Source: Pleurotus djamor (Eukaryota; Basidiomycota; Agaricomycetes; Agaricales; Pleurotaceae). From it: a DNA stretch of 64,000 nucleotides. The stretch spans positions 9,995 to 73,994 of the forward strand of contig JAPEVF010000120.1 in assembly GCA_029747585.1 (NCBI GenBank). The letters run 5' to 3'. Below are positions 1 to 11,099 of the stretch, one piece after another. Position 1 is the stretch's first letter. Every line of letters starts with the position of its first letter. The notes beneath the pieces were generated by a model that saw only the letters and a program-made list of their open reading frames with translations, ran no database searches and was not told the DNA's origin. Both the position numbers and the translations under genes were made by a program.

Positions 1-181
1 CTTGGACATATNNACNCATGAGCTGTCCACATCCTTCTGTGCTGGGACTTNATCTCTGANTGTAAGCTGCTAGAGTCACNCGTNTGTGTCCTCACTCACT
101 TTTATTCAGGNATACTTACCAATATTGAGACCAATCANNGTCNNCNNNNANNNAANTCNGTCGNNGANCTTACAGANATCC

Positions 182-1348
182 ATGATGCTCGAAATNCCTA
201 TCGAGCTAGTCATCGTCATTCTTCAGCACGCCTACTACAGGAATGGAGAGAGCAGAGATCCTGACTATGCCACTCTGTTGAGTGCCGCTTTGGTTCACAG
301 AACCTGGACCTCCCCATCTCAAGCGCTGNTGTTTCGATACGTCAACCAAGACAAGTCNAGCCGATTTTGTCAATATATNNTAGCCAACCAGGATNATNAA
401 AATATAAAGCACCTTNTGNCANATGTCAGGTTGCTGAANATCGGNCTTGGCTCAACNGNNGACACCGAACCTCCTTCGGATTGCGTGGTGGCCCAGCTAC
501 CNCAGCTGTTGAGCCATTGCACGCGGATTTANGGCCTGATGCTTCGCATNCGTGCNACCATCTCATTTGAAGCGGANACATTCCANGCGTTGAAATATTT
601 GGCCGACCGTTCCTCCATCTATCTNCGCTCTCTCGAAATAATAACCTGTACCACANACTGNCCGATGCTCTATCAACTTCTTTCCCTGTTCTCNNCCATA
701 CGGTTCCTCACAATTCAATGCGAAATATCCGGNATGATCCCGTCTAACATACACCCTCAATTNTCCCTGACTGAAATNAAACTCACCAGAGGCCTCTCCT
801 CGGGCGCCCTCGCTTGGCTGCTAGCTAATTCCCCCACATTAACCTCCGTATCCCTTCACGATCATCCTGGTGATGATTCCATAACTGTGCTCTCCGGACA
901 TACCGCAAGCATTCGCTCATTACGTCTGATGGTCCAGTCTCGGCGAACTGCTGACTTTGTCCGTTCTTGCCAATCGCTTCTGGAATTAACCATCTTGAAT
1001 CTGCCCATCTTCGTACCTCTCGTCGACCCCCCACCCTCCATCCAGTACCTTTCCTTCTTCAATTCAGTCAAGTCCCGCAACCTCATAGCACGGATAATGA
1101 CTATGATCGATAATCTCCCGAAGCTGAGGAAGGTGGTCTGTGATGATAAATTGGACCCACAATTTGTCCTGCTCCAAACTCTCTGTGATTCCCGTGGAAT
1201 CGAGCTGGAGGTGACGAACATGGTTTCACTGTGGAGGGTAAGTGAACACTATTCTCACATAATTCTACTCAACCCCCAGCTCAGACAGAGGAACCTGTGG
1301 AAGTGCGCAGGTGGCCACGCCGTCGTTCTATATCCAACCTTAGTCTAA
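182..1348 (+). CDS. F-box/LRR-like protein, N-rich
   Basis: The predicted start is the ATG pair at 182/185; the frame is open further upstream but without an ATG. The N-terminus (MMLE.PIELVIVILQHAY) has the F-box-like helix of large fungal F-box families, followed by a Leu-rich body of about 300 residues resembling the degenerate repeats of such proteins. Family role: substrate recognition in SCF ubiquitin ligases; the substrate is unknown. A 41-42 nt stretch starting GTAAGT at 1238 and ending CAG may be a short in-frame intron near the 3' end. About 45 Ns occur in the first 800 bases and none breaks the frame. They hit all codon positions, as expected for a polymorphic, fast-evolving gene. 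It differs from the F-box family at 34-63 kb. The left edge of the window may cut upstream exons. Confidence 0.6.
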   Translation: MMLEXPIELVIVILQHAYYRNGESRDPDYATLLSAALVHRTWTSPSQALXFRYVNQDKXSRFCQYXXANQDXXNIKHLXXXVRLLXIXLGSXXDTEPPSDCVVAQLXQLLSHCTRIXGLMLRXRXTISFEAXTFXALKYLADRSSIYXRSLEIITCTTXXPMLYQLLSLFXXIRFLTIQCEISXMIPSNIHPQXSLTEXKLTRGLSSGALAWLLANSPTLTSVSLHDHPGDDSITVLSGHTASIRSLRLMVQSRRTADFVRSCQSLLELTILNLPIFVPLVDPPPSIQYLSFFNSVKSRNLIARIMTMIDNLPKLRKVVCDDKLDPQFVLLQTLCDSRGIELEVTNMVSLWRVSEHYSHIILLNPQLRQRNLWKCAGGHAVVLYPTLV

Positions 1349-1483
1349 TGAACTAGCTATGCTAGAATGGATGTCATATTTGATGCTTCATAAGCGTGAT
1401 GTATTTGGTGCCTACTAATCTCAGAGGATCGGCCATCATCCACTCGTCCTAGAGTTGGCTTCCAGTCTAGTTGTCTGCATGGC

Positions 1484-2942
1484 ATGTCACTTCCACTCCC
1501 AGACACCCTCACACTAGAGGCATCTCCCTCCGCTCGAAATAAAGCTGTTGCGACACGACAGTTGCAAGCTGGCGAAGTGATTTTTACCGAAAGTACTCTG
1601 GCTACGGTGCTCTATGAAAAAGAGAAAGGCCATCGGTGTGACGCGTGTCTCGTTTTGCGAGAAAAATTGCAGCGATGTTCGGGATGCGCATCGTACTTCT
1701 ACTGTGATGCTGTTTGTAGGACCTTGACCTCTTTCCATCATCTCCTCGTAGCCTGAACCTGTACTGACAGGTCAAAAGTCGCATTGGCCGTCTCACAAAA
1801 GGATCTGCAAGAGATGGAACAAATTCGTTGCATCGTCGCCTTATCAAGCTTTGCACGCCCACGAACGACTGGACAGTGTCTTGCTTTCTCATTTCATCGC
1901 TGTCGCATCCCTCGATGAGAAGGAGGACCATCTCATATCGGCGCTGAACACCTTCAAGACCCTCCTACCAGCTCCTTCTTCCTCTCCGCTACCTCCCACC
2001 TGCCCATCCCAAGTCGGGGATGAAGTCAAAGAATCGTGGATCCGCTTCGGCAACAATAACTTCACTATACATTCACACTTGAATTCCTTCGCCCATGGCA
2101 TCTTCCCATTAGCCAGTCGCTTGTTCAACCATTCTTGTGTCCCCAATGCTGCAGCGAGGTACAAGCTGTCCGGTGCGCAGCCAGTGATAATGGAAGTCGT
2201 GGCTCTCAGAGATGTCGCAATCGGGGAAGAGGTGCGTCGGTATCCATAATCCCACACATTCATCGGTGGCTCATATTAACCAAAACTTTCTCGGTGAAAC
2301 TAGGTGTGTATCCCATACCTCGATCCTGCGCTTCTCCAGACGCGTCAGCAAGTCTTTCAATTGACATATGGGTTCCATTGCAAATGCCTCTCATGCTTGT
2401 GGTATGGCTCCATTGGCACGCTGCCTGATCTACCCGAGGATTCGAATCAGCTCGCTGTTCTGGAACAAGAACTTCGCCACTTTGTCGGTCTTGATAGGCC
2501 AGTGGACCATGTCCCCACGCAAGGATTGCCCCCGCAGCTGTTCTGCTTCCTTAAAGAAGAATTCCTCGAACAATTATCAAGTACTTTCAGCCAGGCATCC
2601 CATGATGGCCCGCATGATCTGGCACTCTCCTCTGGATCAACGTTACTTGCCCTATACCTGCTGATCTATCCGATGAATTACCCACAAATTGGTGAATCAG
2701 CTGTTCATTCTTTACACTTCTCACGTTCGAGCGCTTTCCTTTCAGGTATGCATGCCCTCGAGCTGGCCAAAACGGCATGGAACGCGACGATCTCGACCTC
2801 CGAGGACTCGGCGAACGTCATGCTGGCGAAGAAATTTCTATCTTTTAGCCGTCGAATTCTTAAAATATACGGGCGCGAAGGTGATCCGGGAGGACCTTTG
2901 GATGAAATTGACATCTTAGAAGGACTTCTCAACGAAGCCTAA
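1484..2942 (+). CDS. SET and MYND domain protein (SMYD-like methyltransferase)
   Basis: Three exons (1484-1715, 1771-2231, 2304-2942) give 443 residues. The first intron falls inside the MYND zinc finger: exon 1 supplies CDAC...CSGC...YFYC, and exon 2 completes it with CQKSHWPSHKRIC. The SET core shows NHSCVPNAA at about residue 220, then GEEVCIPYLDP across intron 2, and a post-SET cysteine group (FHCKCLSC). A helical C-terminal region follows. This split-SET layout matches SMYD proteins, which use S-adenosylmethionine to methylate lysines on histones or other proteins; the substrate here is unknown. Intron 2 (2232-2303) begins GTGCGT and ends TAG. Nothing looks damaged. Confidence 0.85.
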
Positions 2943-3390
2943 GCTGGCAGACTACACAGGTCACATTCGCCGTCTTCTCGCCAAGCCAAGCGCTGTGGTC
3001 TATCTCCGTCGTAAATCCGATTGTTCGCATGTCGAGTAGTCAAAGTGGCATGGAATCATACACAGGACCAATCGGCATCTTCGTCAAACATAGCCTATAT
3101 CTCACTCGCATTGTCGAAGTCACTCTGGCAATCAACTTCTGCTCGTTCCTGCGATTTTGAATGACTGCGCGAAGTGATAAACTCAGCCTAGAAGTATCCG
3201 CCGCCTCTAGCTCTGCAAACGAATAACTTCTGTCAAGTTTGTGGTGATAAATCGATGCTTGACTGTGATGCGACCTAGTTCTTCGGGAGCCGCACTAACG
3301 TCTTGTAGATAAATACACCAATGCCTGTCAAAATGCACTCACTACATTTCCTGCGTTCTGAGTCGTTTTCCTTTCCCGGTGTGGGTTACC
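2943..3390. other. Intergenic gap
   Basis: This 448-base stretch separates the SET/MYND gene from the next start codon, with both genes on the plus strand. I see no convincing coding segment, repeat or RNA gene. It presumably holds the 3' UTR of one gene and the promoter of the next. Confidence 0.5.
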
Positions 3391-5090
3391 ATGCCTTCTT
3401 TTCGTGTCCCAGCGTTCCTTAACTCCAAACCACAACACTCTTTTAACCGCCTTCGCTCTTTCCACCTCTCTCCTGAAAGCTCCAAGCCCATTGAACAACA
3501 ACTCGCTGAAGCACAGCAACAAGCCCCTCTTCGTATCGTCAAGCAGCCTGTGAAGGACCGTAGGTTGCAAAAGGCCACCCCTCCACCGGCGTATAGCATC
3601 GCAGAGGCTGTCCCCCATGGGGGCATCATATCTATGAGCGCGAAGGCATATCTATGGCTAGCTATACTGCTCTCTCTCTTATTCATCGGTGCACTGTCCT
3701 GCTCCTTCGCTGGTGCAGGCCCTGAGGAACCAACCCTTAAGAATGTCCTGGATTCTGTCATCTCCACTCGAGGCCCAGGGGTGCGTCTTTTCAGGTCATC
3801 TACTCATATGCACCAATGACTTAACGCTTTCATAGATCGTCTTTACCGGAGAAAACGTCGATATCGATGTCGATGAACCCTCTGTGACGATCCGATGGGC
3901 TATTCTAGCCTGTGGTGATGCGTATACCCTCCCAGGATCGATCGGCATCCACGGCAGTGCCGATTGCGGACTCCCTGTAATGGCTCTGGACGTCTACGTC
4001 GATAAGTAAGTGGCATTCAATATACTTGAATCACAGATATTGCTCACTCGCGCATCTTCACTCAACTATTCCAGCGACGAACAACCTACGGCGAGATACG
4101 ACCCCGCGCAGATACCATACGACCGTGATTCAGGGTCTCGCAGAAGGTAACTCAGCTTCCTTGCTTCACATGCAATCGTGCATCGACTGACGCCTGTTCA
4201 AGTATTCAAAACCTCGTCCAGTTTGATAGCGACCATGTTTTGAATGTTCAAGAAGCCCGTCTATACCCTTTCGATAACTATTTTCTTTCCAGCACCATCC
4301 GCGTAGTATCATCTACCAACGAAACTATACCCTTCCAACGTGTTACCACCATCGACGAAACCTCGAGCTTTCTTGTGAAGACCATTGATATTGAGAGCTA
4401 CTCGAACCCCAATGCAACGGAACTACCTAGTCGAGACATCGACATGTATATCACTCGTCCCGGAAACGTCAGGGCCTTCGCTCTCTTGTTATTTGCTGTC
4501 AGCTGGATCCTGACTCACGTCACTATCGGCCACGTTATTATGGCAAGAATGCTCAGAGATATTCGCTCAATTATCGTTCATCTCATCTCCACTGGCGCGA
4601 TTCTCGTCGCTCTCCCGCAAATCCGCAACAGTATGCCTGATGCACCAGGCCTTGATGGCGTCTTAATTGGTAATTCAATGGAATAACTCGTTTCTATACC
4701 TCATGGCTAACGATTTCACCAGATTGTATCGGATTCTTCCCTCAGATGATCATAGCCTCCGTCTCTGCCATTATCATTCTCCTAATTTTGGCGGTTCGCG
4801 AGCTTGATATTCTCCGACGCCGTGGACCAGCTGGTAGCAGCGAGCACCATCGCATGCCATCGGGAAGGCCCAGGCCTCCTTCCGTCCCAGGAGACCGTGC
4901 TTCATCCAAGGAAATCTCTCAGTATGACCTTCATAGGATGATCAAGCATCTCAAAGGACAATACGTCTTCCCTCCCGTACAGCCAATGGGGTCTATGCAT
5001 CGTATTGAAGGATCCCTCGATTTACAACATCGTAGATCCAAGACCCTCTCCAAGATCATGGAGGCTGGGGAGCTACCAAGACGTTATTGA
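3391..5090 (+). CDS. Multi-pass membrane protein, DUF4436-like
   Basis: Five exons (3391-3780, 3836-4005, 4075-4146, 4203-4669, 4723-5090) give 488 residues in one clean frame. The ATG at 3391 has a favourable ACC context. There is a basic, Pro/Gln-rich N-terminus and a first membrane segment around residues 90-115 (YLWLAILLSLLFIGAL). A long luminal or extracellular region containing LYPFDNYF follows. Three further hydrophobic segments lie near the C-terminus (ALLLFAVSWILTHV, the SIIVHLISTGAILVAL stretch, and MIIASVSAIIILLIL), then a basic tail. This layout and the YPFD motif resemble fungal DUF4436 proteins. No biochemical role is known to me, and the family name should be confirmed by profile search. 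Confidence 0.7.
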
Positions 5091-5448
5091 CGCTCACGTT
5101 TCTGTGTACTTGTGCCCCCTGTAAACTCCTATGTACATGAGACTCGCTGAGTTTCGAGAAGCAATGTATGGCCCCAATCGGGTAATCTGGTTTGAGTTCA
5201 TTCCCAGACCGCAGAATGCTTGAAAACATGATAAAGGCAGAATCAGAGCCGTGAGGGAAACTTCAGAGTCGCTCATCGTAGGAATGTCACGCCGTGCGAC
5301 GTCACCATGGAGTCACCTGACTTTGTGATCGAGATCTAGATCTATCCGTTAATGCATCCATTATGATGGAAATTCTCGCCATTGTCCACCGTTGTGCTTT
5401 CCCTCTGAACATTTTCTCACCACTCAGTTGACGAGTGCCAACGACGGG

Positions 5449-8400
5449 ATGGACGAAATGGATGGCGTCGGACCACCGGTGCGCGTTGATTCTGTGCAAG
5501 GCCTGCTGTTTCTTGACACCTCAACTCGGTTGTATTTTCAACATTAGAGTATCGGAGGGTCTCTTGATGTTATCGTTCTGGAATCTCACTCAGAACAAGA
5601 CCAAACTCTTGCGCAAGCTCCTCTACCTAAGCGCAAGCGAGGCGCAGCTCTGAACAGCCCTCGTAAGAAGCGCGTTGTCTCAGAGGGCGATTTAAACCCT
5701 CAGGCTCCTTCGGGAGCACCTACGAATTCGCCTGCGAAGAGGAAATACAAGCCTAGGAAGTCTCTCGACTCTTCTACCTCTGGGGCGGCTGCGGCTGCGG
5801 CTGAGAGCGCTGCTGCCTTGCAAAGTGATCCACCCAGTGCTCCTGGTGCCCTCCTCATCACCAAGCCTAAACGCGCTCGAAAAGCTGCCGCCCCCATACT
5901 GATTCCTGCTTCTGCGGCTGCTCTGGAGGGCAATTCACACGATAACACGGACTGTCCTATCGAAGCAACTTCACTGGTCCCCAATACACCAGCTCAACCG
6001 CCAGGGACCCATCCAGTCGATCCCGCACCCCCACGGGTCAGACGCGGGCGACCAAAGAAAATAGTCGACCCCGGAGCAGAACGCGAAGCTAAGCTCAAAG
6101 CTCTGACGAAGCCCGTTAAGCGCCCTACCAAAGGTTCGTCACCATCTTACACCTCTTTTCTGTAAGTCTGATCAGTTTTGTAGCGAAGGCTTCCATTGCG
6201 AAGACTAAAGTTACATGGAAACCTATCGTCGCATCATCAATTGTTTCTGAATCTGCCCCAGACAAGAGGGCCATATATGACTCTTCTTTAAAGCCGAGAG
6301 TCTGGGTTTCGGTATGCTCCTCTCATTTTATCTTCGTCCATAGAGCTCAGTACATCTCAGAGCAAACAAGAATTATCATACATCATTCCAGAGTTTTCTG
6401 GAGCCAAGTCCATGAACAGTATTATCTGGGCATCAACCGAGACACCCATGCTTCTACTCGAAGATAGCATCTCAGCTGAATGGGGGATCGATGCTCAAGA
6501 CCAACTTCGCGTAGTCGATCTGTCCATGTAAGAGTTCCAAGGAGGCCAAACTTTGACGGAGCTAATGGTCTGGACAGCACTCGCAGCTTCGTCATCAAGA
6601 CCACCAAGCCCCCCGAACCGCTCGCCGATACCAATGTACTTGGCCTGCAAGTCCAATACCCCAGCGAGACTAACCATCCCCCAATGCGACTCATCCAAGA
6701 TATCAAGGAGGAAATCCTTGACCAAGCTCCAGATTATCTCCTACGGGAATCTTCAATATATCCCAATCTCAATGAAGAAAAGGCCCAGCAATCAATCCTC
6801 AGTATCTCGTCTCTGATGCTCACAGATAACGAACACATCGGTCCCAGCTTGTACGCAGACGCAGGCCTCCCAGAACCGAGCTTTCGCTTGGTCCCTGCTA
6901 AATTCGAACCCGATGACCGTTTCATCACTATGCCTCCCTCAAATGATCTCCACCAAAGCATGCAAATTGACGAGACCGCTCAGAACCAACAGGTAGATAT
7001 GACACCAAGCCCTTCACTTGACATGCTCCATCTGGAGTACCCAGAGGACACGGAAATCCTCACGAACCAACCTACTGAAGACCAATCATCCGATGCGATG
7101 CAGAGTCTTCCGTTCCATGAAGACCTCCCGCCAGACATCGAAGCCTTGATAAACGCTTACATCAATAATGAACCTATTGTTCTCATAATTCCTGGGAATA
7201 AATCTCCATGTTCAAATCATCACGAATTTCCATATATCTTCCTTGGTTTCTACCAACTAATGTCCTTACAGGTAAGCTCTACATCGGGACACGACCCTGT
7301 CTCTTGCTTAGAGTATTGATTTCAGACACCAGGAAACCTATCGGCCAAACCCCGTAACAAATGACTTCGGCAAGTCTGGCACAGTATCATGGCGCTTCCG
7401 ACTGAAATGGTCACTTGGTGGCGAATACCTCTTTGGACACCCCTGCGAGGTTGTCGACAAACCATGGTGGAGAGTAGAAGCGTATAACCAACCCCCACAA
7501 AATCTACCCGAGATGGCTCCTACACCAACGTATAGATTTCGCCGAGCTGCGCGACTTCGTGATGGCGGTATCGTTCCCGAAGATGCCATCCTTCCTGATA
7601 TTGGCATGGGTTATAATTGCCTCTTCCCTGCTCACCTCGTTCGCATGCAGAGCGAGCTTGATAGCGATGAAACATTCTCCGAGGGCTGGCTTTGTTCTGA
7701 TTGTGGCTTGTTGAACCACAGGAAGAACTTCAGACACTATATCTGTCTCAATCCGCGATGCGAGGTAATTGAGTTGGTATATCATCGGTTTCATACTCGG
7801 CCCTCATGTCACTTCATCTAGACGCAAAGAAATGAGCCTGGTTATGTGCTTGAACTAGATCAAGTGCGAATGCCACCGGAAGCCATGCCACTCTCCGCCC
7901 CACAACAATGTCCAATGCTTTCTGAGGATCCATTCAAATCCTCAGACGGCATGCAAGTTCTCAATTACTCATGCGATGCTTATAAGTTCGTGAAGCATAT
8001 CTTCACGCATAATAGTAGTTATCTACAAGATGACGCAACGAAACTGTTTCATGACATCCAACGGACGGTGATGCTCCAGTACTACAGTGCGTATACGATG
8101 ATTCTGCCTTTCGAATTGAGATATGAACCACTTCGCAGATGACTCTTGCTTCACGTCGACGATTGGGTCTGACTTCCTCAAGCTCGGAACGCCAGCAGCA
8201 TCTCCTCTCAATCCCAAAGCATCCATGACAGTACAAAGCCTCCGCACTTCGATAGCAACATCCTCATTCAACTACGGATTTGTTAAGCTAAATGCGGAGC
8301 TCAATGACATATCCATTCTAGCGTGGCCATCCCCTGGGTCAGAACGTGTAAGCAATGTATCTCTGGTTGTGTCTACCAGAAGAGACCTTCATACGTTTCT

Positions 8401-8913
8401 TTTTGGACGTTTAGATTCGCCGCAATATTGACGCAACGTCAGACTACATATTCATGTTATGCCTCGGGAATCCAGTCATGATCACTCTTCGTCAACAAAC
8501 AAAGGTCGTCCCAAAGTCATCAAAGTCCTCGAAACGACCACAGAAACGAACTGTCCCAGCCAACAGCAACCTGACCGAAGTGGACATGAACCTAATCACC
8601 ATGGATGTTGATGAGGAGGAGGAGCCCGAGCCTCTGGATCCTCGAAGCGACATGGCCGTTTCCTTGGTACATGGCGACATTCTTGTTCTCAATGGCCAGA
8701 ACTTCGAGGTATGTCATTCAGACTTTTCTTTGATCTTAGTCTCACACATCGACCACTACCTAGTTGAGCCTAAAACGAAGTTTCTACACCACCATCCGTG
8801 AGGATTGTTCATTGATATCATGTATTCTTGCTCTCATATCCTTTTCTAGTTGTTCTGGCAAGGATAGCCTCGACACACGTCACCGCGACGTAGATGAATG
8901 TAGATGTATGTAG
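5449..8913 (+). CDS. AT-hook, Cys-rich nuclear protein with AlkB-like C-terminus
   Basis: Ten exons (5449-5478, 5548-6133, 6184-6311, 6361-6527, 6578-7271, 7333-7764, 7822-8086, 8139-8347, 8415-8708, 8764-8913) join to 984 residues without a break. The N-terminal third is basic and Ala/Pro-rich, with a textbook AT-hook (RRGRPKK, about 175-181) that implies minor-groove DNA binding. The middle has a Trp-rich segment (TVSWRFRLKWSLGGEY) and a zinc-ribbon-like cysteine group around 656-680 (WLCSDCG...YICLNPRC). The C-terminus has strands IFMLCLGNPVMITLR and VSLVHGDILVLNGQNFE (about 923) resembling the late strands of AlkB-type 2OG/Fe(II) dioxygenases. I could not place the HxD iron-binding pair, so catalytic activity is uncertain. 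An acidic insertion (MDVDEEEEPEP) precedes the last strand. A nuclear nucleic-acid-modifying or chromatin role is inference. Confidence 0.7.
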
Positions 8914-9014
8914 ATGGTTCAGATTATCTACTTTATTTACCTGTATTATTCGACGGGGGCATTGGCTCTCGCGTAACCTCCTTATAATCACCCCCTGTCA
9001 CCATCTCGATCTCA

Positions 9015-11010
9015 ATGTCGTTGTCGGTAGAAGCTGGCCAATTTGACGATGCTCCTGGCGATGCACAAGCACCAACTCGGGATGGACACGCCTACATAGA
9101 CGGAGAGGATCTTGATTGGCCTGATTCCAGCGATGATTCCGTATCCGATGATTCGCTAGACAACGAAATTTTAGACGATGTCCGTGCTGAAGACGAAGAT
9201 TGGGAGAATGCTGAAAGAGGTGGGGATTTCGATGGTATTAAATGTCATATTGATTGAATCGCCTTGTAGACTTCACAAAACAATACAACCGTCTTCGACA
9301 GCATGTTGCCGTCCGCACTGGTACAGCCCAGGCTAAACAATCATCAAACGGTTGTGGATCTGTGGCCGTCCTACCCGCTGTGAATCACCCTCAAAGTAGG
9401 GTATTTACTTCCGCAAAGACTTCGACGACACCTCACGACAAGACCACCGATCAACTTGAGGCTCTCTCGAAGTATGCATCTCGAATTTCGAGGATTGACG
9501 CGCCCTACTCGCAGCATATGGGCGCAGGAGTTAACAGGAAAGGGCCCAGCTCGTATGCCAACATAAAGGACAAGGCAGATCGCGCAACGACTGAGCAAGT
9601 GCTTGATCCTCGAACAAGGATCATCCTATTCAAAATGATCGGCCGAGGTCTTATTCAAGAAATCAACGGTTGCATCAGCACGGGGAAGGAGGTAAGTGAT
9701 GACCATGCACCTATCTTACCGTTCACTGAAGTCTACCTGATGTAGGCTAACGTATACCACGCTCTGACTCCAGATTCGACCCATCTAGCGGTTAAAATAT
9801 TCAAGACCTCCATTTTGGTTTTCAAAGACCGAGATCGATACGTGAGCGGCGAGTTTAGGTTTCGGCGCGGCTATAATCGCCACAATCCCAGAAAGATGGT
9901 ACGGCTGTGGGCTGAGAAAGAGATGCGTAACCTTAAGAGGCTGGTGACAGCTGGGATTCGCTGCCCTGAACCTGCTGAAGTCAGGGAAAACGTCCTTGTG
10001 ATGACATTTTTGGGGGACTCAGAGGGATGGTAGTCTCAGAGTCACTGCTTCTTTGATTCAAATTTACTCATGGACCTATCGCCCCTTTACAGGCCATCAC
10101 CCCGCCTAAAGGACGCTTCACTGCCTGAGGGATCACATCAATATCTTTACGAAGAATTGGTCCTTGTCATGCGAATACTTTACCACCAGTGCAAGCTGGT
10201 GCACGCTGATCTCTCGGAGTACAACATCCTATACCACGAGTCCCACCTCTACATCATCGACGTTTCCCAAAGCGTCGAGCACGACCATCCATCAGCCTTC
10301 GATTTCCTCAGAAGTGATATAAAAAATGTAGAGGATTTCTTTGGCAAACTTGGGGCGAAATGTTTGGGCCTGAAGCGATGCTTCGACTTCGTTACGAGAG
10401 AAACCTTGTCGCCTGGTGGCGAAGCTGCGGATGTCCTGAAGGACTGGCTTTCCCAGTCGGACCTTAACTTGGACGATGACGAAACCGACACAACAGCTAC
10501 TAGGGACGACGAACAACAGATACAGCTTTCGAAGCATGAGGAGACAATCTTCCTTCACTCGCATATACCGCGGTCTCTAAACGAGGTTCTCGACCCTGAG
10601 CGAGATATCGCTGCTGTATCCAAAGGGGCTCCAGGTCGATTAGTTTACGCGAAGTCTTTGGGAGTGGTGAACGGTCGAATTGACGAGGAACCATCGGTAG
10701 TCGAGCTGGAAGCGACGGCCCACTCAGCCGAAGACCAGCCAGATTCCACACTGTCGTCCGAAGTGTCTGACGAGGAGGAGTCCTCATCAGAAGAAGCGGA
10801 TAAAGACCGCAAGCCACGGGGTCACCGATTCGAAGATCGGGAAGAGAAAAAGGTAGGCACGAACAAAGACGTGTCATTGGAATACTCTAGTAACTTCGCG
10901 AACAGGAACGCAAAAAAGCAGTTAAAGCTGAAGCCAGGGAACGGCGCAAAACAAAAACGCCCAAGGCTGAGAAGAAAAGGCTGATCAAAAAATCGAGTCG
11001 CGCCCATTAG
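9015..11010 (+). CDS. RIO1: RIO1 atypical serine/threonine kinase
   Basis: Five exons (9015-9219, 9270-9691, 9746-10029, 10093-10852, 10906-11010) give 591 residues. RIO1 hallmarks are clear: the flexible P-loop STGKEANVYHA across intron 2, the following [18 protein letters not shown], the catalytic loop [12 protein letters not shown] and the metal-binding loop [14 protein letters not shown]. The N-terminus is acidic; the C-terminal tail is acidic, then strongly basic ([18 protein letters not shown]). That basic tail only appears if the 53-nt intron 10853-10905 is removed. RIO1 acts in late cytoplasmic maturation of the 40S ribosomal subunit. The gene converges on ILV3 with only about 90 bases between stop codons. 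Confidence 0.93.
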
Positions 11011-11099
11011 CGGCGACATCTCCAAGGAATTACTATTGCGTCAGTTTTATACACTAATTTTATCCACCGTCCGTATCAATATAAATTCTACCGCCAAGC

